Assembly: GCA_023229605.1 (NCBI GenBank)
Contig: JALNYY010000005.1
Location: 5,754-69,753 of the forward strand
Direction: 5' to 3'
Source: Methylobacter sp.
GTDB taxonomy: Bacteria > Pseudomonadota > Gammaproteobacteria > Methylococcales > Methylomonadaceae
DNA: 64,000 nucleotides
Shown here: piece by piece, positions 34,260 through 42,580 of the stretch
How positions within the stretch are numbered: position 1 is the first letter of the stretch
Layout of the letters: each line of letters starts with the position of its first letter
The notes under the pieces: model-generated
The model's database searches: none
Seen by the model: the letters and a program-made list of their open reading frames with translations, nothing else
Told to the model about the DNA's origin: nothing
Made by a program: the position numbers and the translations under genes

Positions 34260-36653
34260 ATGAAATTAAATACTTTTTCTCGCTTGCTATTGCTGTTTCT
34301 ACTCGTTTCCCAAGCGGTTAAAGGCGATGAAGAGTTTGTTGTAGAGGACATTCAGGTCAAAGGTCTGCAACGTATCTCTGTAGGCACCGTTTATAACTAT
34401 CTCCCGGTTAATGTCGGGGAAAAGTTTTCATTAGACAATGTCGGTCCTGCAATCAAGGCGCTATTCAAAACCGGGTTTTTTAAGGATATTTCTCTGGAAA
34501 GAGAAGGATCGACGCTGATTGTTAATGTGGTGGAACGGCCCTCTATCGCTAAAATAATTTTTGACGGCAATAAAGACTTAAGTAAGGATGACTTGACCAA
34601 GGCCCTAAAGAAGATTGGGCTGGCTGAAGGTAAGGTGTTTGATCAGCAGGTGCTGGATAAAGTTGAGCAGGAGTTAAGCCGCCAATATTTCAGTCACGGT
34701 AAATACGGCTTAAAGATTAAGACGGAGGTGTCCAATCTTACCCGCAACCGGGTTGGTATCCATATCAAGATTTCCGAGGGCAGGGTCGCCAAGATCAAGC
34801 AGATCAATATTGTCGGTAATACCGTGTTTGATGACAAAACCCTGTTGCGCAACCTTGAATTGAACACCTCTAATTTGTTGTCGTTCTACACCAAGGACGA
34901 CCAATATTCCAAACAAAAGTTGCAGGCGGATTTGGAGACTTTGCGTTCCTATTACCTGGATCGCGGATATATTAACTTTAATATCGAGTCCACGCAGGTG
35001 GCGATTACCCCTGATAAAAAAGACATTTACGTCACCATCAACGTCAAGGAAGGCGACGTCTATACGCTGGAAAAAGTCAAACTGGCGGGTAATCTGGTGG
35101 TTGCGCCTCCGGAGCTTATTAAGCTGGTAAAGACGGGGCCGGGAGAGATTTTTTCCAGAAAAAACGCTACGGAAACTTCTAAAGCAATTTCCGAGCGCTT
35201 AGGGGATGACGGCTATGCTTTTGCTAACGTTAATATGGTCCCTGAAATCAACGAAGCCAAGAAAACAGTCGACATGACTTTTTTTGTCGATCCGGGTAAG
35301 CGTGTTTACGTCAGGCATATTAATATGAAAGGCAATAACAAAACCCGCGATGAAGTATTGCGCCGCGAAATGAGGCAAATGGAGTCCAGTTGGGCTTCGA
35401 GTTCAAAAATTGAACGGTCGAAAACGCGTCTCGAACGCTTGGGGTATTTCGAAGAGGTGAATGTTGAAACACCGCCGGTTGCAGGTACTGCCGACCAGAT
35501 TGACGTCAATTATTCGGTAGTGGAAAAGCCCTCCGGCAATTTGTCGGCGGGCGTAGGATTTTCCCAGGTTCAAGGGATAGTGTTGAATGCCAATATTGCC
35601 CAGGACAACGTCTTCGGTTCGGGCAAACGGGTGAATGTCGCCTTTAACAACAGTACTTATATGACAAGCTATCAGTTTGGTTTTTTTAATCCTTACTTCA
35701 CCGTCGACGGCGTAAGTCAGGGTTATAATTTAGGCTATACCAAACGAAATGCCGGTTCAGTGAATATCGCCAATTATTCAACCAATGTGATGAACGCGGG
35801 GATCAATTTCGGCATCCCGTTGAATGAATTCGACAGCTTACGTTTTGATATTGATGCAAAACATACTACTTTGAGCGCCACTACTTATTCATCCAATCAA
35901 ATTTGCGATTTTATTTATGGCAATAATGGTACAGATCTTTGCGCCAATAATTCAAACGGTAATGCTACTCCTGGAACAGTTGCCAATACTCGGCCAAAAG
36001 TTAAAGCTATGGGCGATTCGTTTTTGACATTGTCGCCATCAATAGGGTGGACTCACGATACGCTTAATCGGGCTATTTTCCCCAGTAAGGGCGGGCAGCA
36101 GCGTTTTTCCGCGTTGGCGACAGTCCCCGGCAGCGACCTGGAATATTATAAAGTCACTTATAAACATCAACTTTATCTTCCAGTGGCTAAAGACTTTACT
36201 TTCAGGCTACAGGCTGAAGCGGCTTACGGGAGTGGTTATGGAAAGACAGGTACCTTGCCTTTCTTTGAGAATTTTTTCGGCGGCGGTACGGGGTCTATAC
36301 GCGGCTTTAAGAATAATACCGTGGGCCCGAGAGACTCCAATGGTTATCCGTTTGGCGGCTCCAGTAAAATTATCGGCAATGCCGAATTATTTTTTCCAGT
36401 GCCTTTCATGCCGGAGACAAAATCAATCAGGTTAGGCACCTTTATGGATGCCGGAGCAATTAATAACGGCTTTAAAGCGAACAATTTGAAGTATTCTGTC
36501 GGGGTTTCAGGTGAGTGGTTGTCGCCGTTCGGCGCCTTGTCAGTCAGTGCGGCATTACCGTTAAATGCTACTTCTACTGCAGTTGCAGCTGACGGCACTA
36601 TTACAGGGGATCAAAAACAGATGTTTCAATTCAACTTCGGTCAAAATTTCTAG
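34260..36653 (+). CDS. bamA: Outer membrane protein assembly factor BamA
   Basis: 797 residues. Signal peptide (1-22), five POTRA domains (about 24-420, beginning FVVEDIQVKGLQRIS) and a 16-stranded C-terminal barrel ending in the outer-membrane signature FNFGQNF. It inserts beta-barrel proteins into the outer membrane. NFFGGGTGSIRGFKNNTVGP-type residues (GGTGSIRGF) mark loop 6 with the VRGF-like motif. It heads the skp-fabZ-lpxA-rnhB cluster, with skp starting 101 bases later. Confidence 0.96.
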   Translation: MKLNTFSRLLLLFLLVSQAVKGDEEFVVEDIQVKGLQRISVGTVYNYLPVNVGEKFSLDNVGPAIKALFKTGFFKDISLEREGSTLIVNVVERPSIAKIIFDGNKDLSKDDLTKALKKIGLAEGKVFDQQVLDKVEQELSRQYFSHGKYGLKIKTEVSNLTRNRVGIHIKISEGRVAKIKQINIVGNTVFDDKTLLRNLELNTSNLLSFYTKDDQYSKQKLQADLETLRSYYLDRGYINFNIESTQVAITPDKKDIYVTINVKEGDVYTLEKVKLAGNLVVAPPELIKLVKTGPGEIFSRKNATETSKAISERLGDDGYAFANVNMVPEINEAKKTVDMTFFVDPGKRVYVRHINMKGNNKTRDEVLRREMRQMESSWASSSKIERSKTRLERLGYFEEVNVETPPVAGTADQIDVNYSVVEKPSGNLSAGVGFSQVQGIVLNANIAQDNVFGSGKRVNVAFNNSTYMTSYQFGFFNPYFTVDGVSQGYNLGYTKRNAGSVNIANYSTNVMNAGINFGIPLNEFDSLRFDIDAKHTTLSATTYSSNQICDFIYGNNGTDLCANNSNGNATPGTVANTRPKVKAMGDSFLTLSPSIGWTHDTLNRAIFPSKGGQQRFSALATVPGSDLEYYKVTYKHQLYLPVAKDFTFRLQAEAAYGSGYGKTGTLPFFENFFGGGTGSIRGFKNNTVGPRDSNGYPFGGSSKIIGNAELFFPVPFMPETKSIRLGTFMDAGAINNGFKANNLKYSVGVSGEWLSPFGALSVSAALPLNATSTAVAADGTITGDQKQMFQFNFGQNF

Positions 36654-36754
36654 TAGAAGTTGTTTTTGTTTAACAGGCTTATCCCCTATAATTTAACAAA
36701 ATTGCCGTATTTTTAATCATAATTTATTTTAATTACACAGAGATCTGTTTAACA

Positions 36755-37255
36755 ATGAAAACGAAAATTGCTTTATTTTTAGGATTGTTGCTTGCTGCAA
36801 ATGCGAGCTATGCTGATTTAAAAATTGGCTTTGTCAATATACCAGCCGTTCTTGAGAAAGCCCCCCAGGCGGAAAAAGCAAAAAAACGCCTGGAACAGGA
36901 ATTTTCACCTAGAGACAAGCAGTTAGTTGCCCAGCAAAAAGAAATTCAAAGCATGGATGAAAGAATGGCCAAAGATGCTGCCGTGATGGGTGAGCCGGCA
37001 CGAGCCAATCTGGAAAAAGATATTTTAAATAAGAAACGGGATGCTAAAAGAGCCCAGCAGGAGTTTAGCGAAGATTTTAATGCGCGCCGCAATGAAGAAT
37101 TGGGCAAATTGCAACGGCGCATCGTTGAGGCTATTCGGGAAATAGCTAAAGATCAAAAATTTGATTTATTACTCACCGACGGCGTTATTTACGCCAGTGA
37201 AAAAATTGACGTGACCAGCCAAGTTCAGCAAAAGTTGTCAACAATGCCGGAATAA
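36755..37255 (+). CDS. skp: Periplasmic chaperone Skp/OmpH
   Basis: 166 residues with a signal peptide (MKTKIALFLGLLLAANASYA) and a long charged coiled-coil arm (KRLEQEFSPRDKQLVAQQKE onward), as in the trimeric jellyfish-shaped Skp. It holds unfolded outer-membrane proteins on their way to BamA, which is encoded upstream. In E. coli lpxD would follow here. Instead only 59 bases separate skp from fabZ. Confidence 0.92.
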   Translation: MKTKIALFLGLLLAANASYADLKIGFVNIPAVLEKAPQAEKAKKRLEQEFSPRDKQLVAQQKEIQSMDERMAKDAAVMGEPARANLEKDILNKKRDAKRAQQEFSEDFNARRNEELGKLQRRIVEAIREIAKDQKFDLLLTDGVIYASEKIDVTSQVQQKLSTMPE

Positions 37256-37314
37256 TTACATACGGTTTTTTATTTAATCGCATAGTCATCAACTTTTTAA
37301 GAAAATTCTCAGAC

Positions 37315-37758
37315 ATGTCCATTAAGCTAGATATTTTACAAATACAAGAATTCTTGCCGCATCGTTATCCTTTTTTATTGGTTGATAAGGTTATTGAATG
37401 TGAACCCGGCGTTAGACTGCTGGGAGTGAAAAACGTTACTTATAACGAACCGTTTTTTCAAGGACATTTTCCGCAAAAACCCATCATGCCGGGCGTACTG
37501 ATTTTGGAGGCCTTGGCTCAATCAACGGGATTATTGGCGTCGGAAACAGCTGGGGATGAGCTGGCCGGGATGATTTATTACCTGGTCGGTATCGATAAGG
37601 CCAAGTTTAAGAGACCTGTTGTGCCCGGCGACCAGTTGATGCTGGAAGCAAAATTCCTTAAAAGCAAGCGTAATATCTGGGCATTCGAATGTTGTGCGGA
37701 AGTTGATGGCGAGTTCGTCGCGAGTGCCGAAATTCGCTGTGCAGCGGTGGTAAATTAA
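37315..37758 (+). CDS. fabZ: 3-hydroxyacyl-ACP dehydratase FabZ
   Basis: 147 residues, hotdog fold. Catalyses dehydration of beta-hydroxyacyl-ACP in fatty acid synthesis. HRYPFLLVDKV near residue 16 and FQGHFPQKPIMPGVLILEAL carry the conserved catalytic His and Glu. lpxA begins two bases after its stop, so the two share a transcript and compete for the same hydroxyacyl-ACP pool. Confidence 0.95.
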   Translation: MSIKLDILQIQEFLPHRYPFLLVDKVIECEPGVRLLGVKNVTYNEPFFQGHFPQKPIMPGVLILEALAQSTGLLASETAGDELAGMIYYLVGIDKAKFKRPVVPGDQLMLEAKFLKSKRNIWAFECCAEVDGEFVASAEIRCAAVVN

Positions 37759-37760
37759 TT

Positions 37761-38531
37761 TTGATTGATCCAACAGCGATAGTTGATAGTAAGGCTGAGC
37801 TGGCTGATGACGTGTCGGTCGGCCCTTTTTCCGTCATTGGGCCTGATGTAAAGATCGGTGCGGGAACCATCGTAGGTTCCCACGTTGTCATAAAGGGGCC
37901 TACCTCCATAGGCCAACACAATCGCATTTATCAATTTACTTCCATCGGCGAAGATCCTCAAGATAAAAAATATGCGGCTGAGATAACCCGTCTGGAAATC
38001 GGCGATAGGAATACGATACGCGAGTATACCTCCATGCACAGGGGCACCAAGCAGGATCGCAGTCTTACCAAGATAGGCAATGACAACCTGTTTATGGCAT
38101 ACACCCACGTGGCGCACGATTGCATCATCGGCAATCACGTCATCATGGCCAATGGAGCTTCATTAGCCGGGCATGTGCATTTGCACAGCCACGCTATTCT
38201 GGGAGGATTTACCCTGGTGCATCAGTTTACCCAAATAGGGCAGTACAGCTTTGCCGCGATGGGCAGCGCGATCACCCAGGACATTCCCCCTTTTGTCATG
38301 GTCGGCGGCAAGCCTACCAGGCCGCACGGCATCAATTCGGTCGGCATGGAGCGCAACGGCATATCTCCTGAAGACATCAGGTTAATCCGGAAAGCCTACA
38401 AAATAATTTACAAGACCAATCTGCGCCTGGAAGACGCTATTGATCAAATGGAAGATCTGGCCGGTGAAAGTAAAGAATTGTCCGATATGGTCAGTTTTTT
38501 ACGCAACGTGAATCGGGGTATATTGCGTTAA
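37761..38531 (+). CDS. lpxA: UDP-N-acetylglucosamine acyltransferase
   Basis: 256 residues with a TTG start giving the normal N-terminus (M)IDPTAIVDSKAEL. It is a left-handed beta-helix of hexapeptide repeats, and the catalytic His lies in the YTHVAHDCIIG segment. It performs the first step of lipid A synthesis. lpxB would usually follow in related genomes but is absent here, with rnhB beginning 22 bases after the stop. Confidence 0.95.
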   Translation: MIDPTAIVDSKAELADDVSVGPFSVIGPDVKIGAGTIVGSHVVIKGPTSIGQHNRIYQFTSIGEDPQDKKYAAEITRLEIGDRNTIREYTSMHRGTKQDRSLTKIGNDNLFMAYTHVAHDCIIGNHVIMANGASLAGHVHLHSHAILGGFTLVHQFTQIGQYSFAAMGSAITQDIPPFVMVGGKPTRPHGINSVGMERNGISPEDIRLIRKAYKIIYKTNLRLEDAIDQMEDLAGESKELSDMVSFLRNVNRGILR

Positions 38532-38553
38532 GCGCCTCTTCGGTGCAGCCATT

Positions 38554-39153
38554 ATGGACGATGGATTTTCAACAAAAATCATTGTTGCCGGCGTTGACGA
38601 GGCAGGCCGCGGACCGCTTGCAGGCCCTGTCTTTGCAGCGGCGGTCATTCTCGATCCGATGCGGCCGATAAGCGGATTGGCCGACTCCAAAATCCTTAGC
38701 GAAAGCAAACGGGATAGTCTTTACATCCTCATCAAGGAAGCCGCTTTAAGCTGGTCGATTGCCCAGGCCAGTGTTGAAGAGATTGACGAACTCAATATCC
38801 TTCAGGCCACGCTGCTGGCAATGAAAAGGGCGGTAAACGGCTTGCATATCCGGCCTGATGAAGTCTTAGTCGATGGCAACCGCCTCCCCGATTTGTCGAT
38901 GCCAGCCCAGGCTATCGTTAAAGGCGACAGCAAAGTGCAGGCGATCAGCGCGGCGTCAATATTGGCGAAAGTCGAGCGCGATAAGCTGATGGTCGGCTAT
39001 CATCAACAATATCCCGATTTTGCGTTTCATCTGCATAAGGGCTACGGCACCAAACAGCATCTGGCCGAAATCGAACAGCGCGGTATCTTGGCTGTGCATA
39101 GAAGAACCTTTAACCCGGTAAAAACCATGCTGTTGCGGCAGGGTAAGCCTTAA
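38554..39153 (+). CDS. rnhB: Ribonuclease HII
   Basis: 199 residues. Removes ribonucleotides from DNA-RNA hybrids. The active-site start is VAGVDEAGRGPLAGPV (Asp-Glu pair), and VDGNRLPD and KGDSKVQAISAASILAKVERD follow, as in all RNase HII. It is the last gene of the bamA cluster and overlaps the convergent srkA gene by four bases. Confidence 0.95.
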   Translation: MDDGFSTKIIVAGVDEAGRGPLAGPVFAAAVILDPMRPISGLADSKILSESKRDSLYILIKEAALSWSIAQASVEEIDELNILQATLLAMKRAVNGLHIRPDEVLVDGNRLPDLSMPAQAIVKGDSKVQAISAASILAKVERDKLMVGYHQQYPDFAFHLHKGYGTKQHLAEIEQRGILAVHRRTFNPVKTMLLRQGKP

Positions 39154-40139
39154 TTTAACTCAAGCGGCCCTTCATCCATTAATGCGATCTGTTCGCGCAG
39201 CTCGATGATCCTGTCCTGCCAATAGCGAGGCGTATCAAACCACGGGAACGCCATAGGAAACGCGGGATCATCCCAGCGCCGTGCAATCCAGGCGGAATAA
39301 TGAATCAGGCGCAAGGTGCGCAGGGCCTCTATCAGATGCAGCTCCCTGGTATCGAAATCGTAAAACATCCGGTAGCCGGCCAGAAGATGGTTTAATTGTA
39401 TCGCCATTTCGGCACGATCCCCGGACAGCAACATCCACAAATCCTGTATCGCAGGTCCCATCCGGCTGTCATCGAAATCGACAAAATGAGGACCGTCATC
39501 GGTCCATAAAATATTGCCCGGATAACAGTCGCCGTGCAGGCGCAAGCTTTTTACCTTACCGGCGCGTTCGAAGCAACGTCTCACGCCGTCCAGGGCATGT
39601 TCAGTCACACTGCGGTAAGCCTCGGTAAGATCGGCAGGAATGAAATTATTCGCCAGCAGATAAGCTCTCGGTTCATCGCCGAAACCGGCAATATCAAGCG
39701 TCGGTCGTTCCTTAAAAGGTTTTAAAGCGCCGACGGCATGGATGCGGCCGATAAACCGCCCCATCCATTCCAGTTTTTCGCGGCCCTCAAGTTCAGGCAC
39801 GCGGCCGCCTTGTCTTGGGAACACCGAAAAGCGGAAACCATCGGCATGGATTAAGGTCTGATTATCGCCGAACGGCATGGCCGGTACGACAGGGATTTCA
39901 GAGTCGAACAATTCCTGAACGAAAGCATGTTCTTCAAGAATAGCCGCAGATGTCCAGCGTTCGGGTCGGTAGAACTTGGTTACAATAAAGGCTGCGTCAG
40001 CCATGCCGACTTGGTAGACGCGGTTTTCATAACTGTTGAGCGCCAGCAGCCGGCCATCGCTATGCAGGCCGATACTGTCGAGCGCGTTCAAAATAATATC
40101 GGGAGTCAGCGCTGAAAAAGGGGTGAGATTAGTGTTCAT
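39150..40139 (-). CDS. srkA: Stress-response serine/threonine kinase SrkA (YihE)
   Basis: 329 residues with an aminoglycoside-phosphotransferase fold. The catalytic LHGDCYPGNILWTDDG and metal-binding FVDFDDSRMGPA motifs are intact. It protects against oxidative and envelope stress in E. coli. It is convergent with rnhB, overlapping by 4 bases. The first ~50 bases of this gene plus its upstream flank are repeated at 41048. Confidence 0.93.
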   Translation of the reverse strand: MNTNLTPFSALTPDIILNALDSIGLHSDGRLLALNSYENRVYQVGMADAAFIVTKFYRPERWTSAAILEEHAFVQELFDSEIPVVPAMPFGDNQTLIHADGFRFSVFPRQGGRVPELEGREKLEWMGRFIGRIHAVGALKPFKERPTLDIAGFGDEPRAYLLANNFIPADLTEAYRSVTEHALDGVRRCFERAGKVKSLRLHGDCYPGNILWTDDGPHFVDFDDSRMGPAIQDLWMLLSGDRAEMAIQLNHLLAGYRMFYDFDTRELHLIEALRTLRLIHYSAWIARRWDDPAFPMAFPWFDTPRYWQDRIIELREQIALMDEGPLELN

Positions 40140-40325
40140 ACTTAATTATTGTAACGCCGAATGCAGATTCGGCTAAATTATCTGGTTATCCGGTTAATGA
40201 GATTTCCTTATTTTCTGGTATAACACTCATGTTTTGCTTTCTATTGGGCGGCTTATTCATGCTGCTGGTCAAGAGCTAAATGCTAAAATTTTAAAACGTA
40301 TTCTGAATTAAAGGAGTGGGGGTAT

Positions 40326-40832
40326 ATGAAAAAATCGCAAAATCTTAAGTTAGGGCTATTCCTGTCTGTTGCTTGTTTACTTTTATCCGCAACAGTATTC
40401 GCGGAAACTAAGGCTGCAGAAGGCGCAGCAAAACCGGTTCATGGTGAATATATAGACTGGCGCTTGTTGTCTGTTTCGCATAGGGAAGATAAAAAAACAC
40501 TGCGGGCTATTTTGGGTAACGACACGGCTATAGCAGCAGCACGAAAAGAACAGACCAAGCCTTGGCCGGACGGTTCGATTTTAGCTAAAGTCGTGTGGAA
40601 GGAAAGCACTCATCCTAATTGGCCGCAAGCGATTGTTCCCGGCGAGTTTGCTTCTGCCGAAGCGATGATTAAAGACAGTAAAAAATACGCCAGCACCGGT
40701 GGATGGGGATTCGGCCATTGGGAAGGCGGAAAGCTGGAAATGCATGATGAGACAAAAGCCAAAGAATGTTTCGCCTGTCATATGCCAATGAAGGACAACG
40801 ATTATGTTTATACCTTTAGCGCGCTAAAATAA
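40326..40832 (+). CDS. Secreted cytochrome P460-family protein
   Basis: 168 residues with a Sec signal peptide (to about 28, SATVFA). The single c-type heme site is ECFACHMPMKD near the C-terminus, and the HGEYIDWRLLSVSHR and ILAKVVWKES stretches are typical of the P460 family. Members oxidise hydroxylamine or bind NO in ammonia oxidisers and methanotrophs. Cytochrome c'-beta has the same fold but lacks the heme-lysine cross-link, and which of the two this is cannot be settled by eye. It is monocistronic. Confidence 0.88.
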   Translation: MKKSQNLKLGLFLSVACLLLSATVFAETKAAEGAAKPVHGEYIDWRLLSVSHREDKKTLRAILGNDTAIAAARKEQTKPWPDGSILAKVVWKESTHPNWPQAIVPGEFASAEAMIKDSKKYASTGGWGFGHWEGGKLEMHDETKAKECFACHMPMKDNDYVYTFSALK

Positions 40833-40853
40833 ATATAACCGCCTTAATGGATG

Positions 40854-40885
40854 CTAATAGATCAGCTGTTGTGCTGATCTATTAG
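40854..40885 (+). terminator. 13-bp hairpin after the P460 gene
   Basis: CTAATAGATCAGC (40854-40866) is the exact inverse complement of GCTGATCTATTAG (40873-40885) with loop TGTTGT. It is 21 bases past the stop codon. No T run follows. Confidence 0.55.
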
Positions 40886-40897
40886 CGATGAAGGCAA

Positions 40898-41047
40898 TCA
40901 CTGGCTAAAGTGTGCGACTTCTCCTTCCTGCATGGCACTGCCGCCCAGCTGTTCATTAATCTGCCGCGCTACATCGACGCCCAAACTTTTAGGCACTTCC
41001 GTCACCACCCTGCCGCGGCTGGGTACGACGCGGCTTCCGCCGGTAAC
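40898..41047 (-). pseudogene. C-terminal fragment of an unidentified gene
   Basis: In one minus-strand frame the sequence reads VTGGSRVVPSRGRVV, then PKSLGVDVARQINEQLGG and ends SAMQEGEVAHFSQ before a TGA at 40898. It reads like a genuine protein end with no start. It is abruptly joined at 41048 to a copy of the srkA 5' end in another frame. I do not recognise the protein. Confidence 0.4.
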
Positions 41048-41124
41048 TTCAAAATAATATCGGGAGTCAGCGCTGAAAAAGGAGTGAGATTAGTATTCAT
41101 GGTTACCATTGTAACGCTGAATTC
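41048..41124 (-). repeat. Duplicated srkA 5' end and upstream flank
   Basis: TTCAAAATAATATCGGGAGT through the srkA ATG and on to ATTGTAACGC is repeated from 40087-40160 with about two substitutions in the first 50 bases. It contains the srkA start codon, so a short hybrid reading frame begins here but stops after about 32 codons. Confidence 0.8.
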
Positions 41125-41553
41125 AATCGAGTCAGGTTTAATTAATCACTGATGTTGCGTAAGCCTCATAAGGACGCCACAATCTTCTTAACTACAATTT
41201 TCGGTCATTGTTTTTTATTATTTATTTACATGGGGGGGCAATAAAACGGGATGCTGCTTTACACGCGCGTAAGCTTAAGCTTGCATACATAGATAACTTT
41301 TTACTTCATAATAAAACTACCTGCTAAATTGCCATCGCAAAGCTAATGCTATGACTCCAGCCAAGAAGAGCAGGTAATCCATAAAGTGACAGGCGTTCTA
41401 CTCATGTTTGATTTGGCGCGTAAATTAAGTATTCAGCAACAAGTCAGCATGTAGTTCTGTTGTCACATTTTTTTGTAGCATAAAGTTCCAGACAAATAAA
41501 ACATGGCAATTTTTTGCTAAAAACTTAATGAAGTTACAACTCATAGAGAGTAA
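41125..41553. other. Intergenic region upstream of the envelope cassette
   Basis: About 430 AT-rich bases, including a GGGGGGG run near 41232 and AAGCTTAAGCTT. The promoter of the four-gene cassette should be here. No RNA gene or clear operator was recognised. Confidence 0.4.
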
Positions 41554-42537
41554 TTGAAAATATTATCCCCTACACAAATTCAGAGGAAACCAATCGTGTT
41601 GGTACATCGAAGTAAAATATTAGAGAGAAGGGACTCAAAAATTGGATTAGCGATAGCGGTCGTTTTGACGATTGTTATTGCTGGATGTCACCCTACAGCA
41701 GTACAGAATCCTAGCTACAATAGCTATACTCCTCCGCAATCCAGCACCGTAAGTCCTCTTGATCTCAAGGCGTTGCCGGAAACCATCAGCTTTGAGCATT
41801 CTGATCGCGTCAATCGTCTCGCACGTTTATCTCGGCAGTTTAGCGCGCAACCGCCGGAAATACAGGAATCTCAGGTCGCCGTTGGCAAAGTGCCGGGCGC
41901 TAACTACCCGGTACCGGTAATTCGCTTCCATTACGATGAACGCACGTTCTTCGACTCCGGCAGCGCCGTAGTTCTCCCCGAGTCCGATAAAATTCTCGAC
42001 GTGCTGGCGGAACAGATGAAGCGGGATTTGCCTGATACCAGTTTGGTTATCCTCGGACACACAGATAGCGTTGGTTCCGATGAATATAACAACAACCTCT
42101 CAGTTAATCGTGCTGTCGCTGTGATGCGCAAACTGGCACAACGCGGTGTTAATCTCGAACAAATGTCTACGGTCGGCATCGGCGAAACTCAACCTATCGC
42201 TACCAATGCCACGGAATCAGGAAGAGCGCTCAATCGTCGTGTCGAGTTCATGCTTTCCCGTTTCGAAGAAGCGAACTACGTTTCCATCGAACAATTTCCC
42301 CGTAATACAGAGTGGTTGAATAACCATCAGGAAAAGGCGGCCGATATACCCCAAGTGCAAGTTAAATCCAAGCAGGTAGCTCATCACGATACCGGCGCCA
42401 AGAAACTTGTCGTTCTCAAACCGACTCAGGACATGCTTGTTAAGTCACGTCCTGAGTCAGCAACCCCGCTCAAAGAATCCAACCGAGTTGTAACGATTAT
42501 CCCGGCGGAGACTGTCCATATCCTGCCATCTTCCTGA
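41554..42537 (+). CDS. OmpA-family lipoprotein, first gene of envelope cassette
   Basis: Up to 327 residues from a TTG. A later GTG near 41596 would give a better placed lipoprotein signal, LAIAVVLTIVIAGC (lipobox IAGC). The OmpA/MotB-like peptidoglycan-binding domain (about 120-250) contains FDSGSAVVLPESDKIL, VILGHTDSVGSDEYN and GIGETQPIATN...NRRVEF. A Lys/Pro/Thr-rich tail follows. It should anchor in the outer membrane and hold peptidoglycan. It is followed after 43 bases by the four-TM protein gene. Confidence 0.85.
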   Translation: MKILSPTQIQRKPIVLVHRSKILERRDSKIGLAIAVVLTIVIAGCHPTAVQNPSYNSYTPPQSSTVSPLDLKALPETISFEHSDRVNRLARLSRQFSAQPPEIQESQVAVGKVPGANYPVPVIRFHYDERTFFDSGSAVVLPESDKILDVLAEQMKRDLPDTSLVILGHTDSVGSDEYNNNLSVNRAVAVMRKLAQRGVNLEQMSTVGIGETQPIATNATESGRALNRRVEFMLSRFEEANYVSIEQFPRNTEWLNNHQEKAADIPQVQVKSKQVAHHDTGAKKLVVLKPTQDMLVKSRPESATPLKESNRVVTIIPAETVHILPSS

Positions 42538-42580
42538 TTAACATTTCCATTAATAAAAACATATAAGGAGTTATTAAAAT

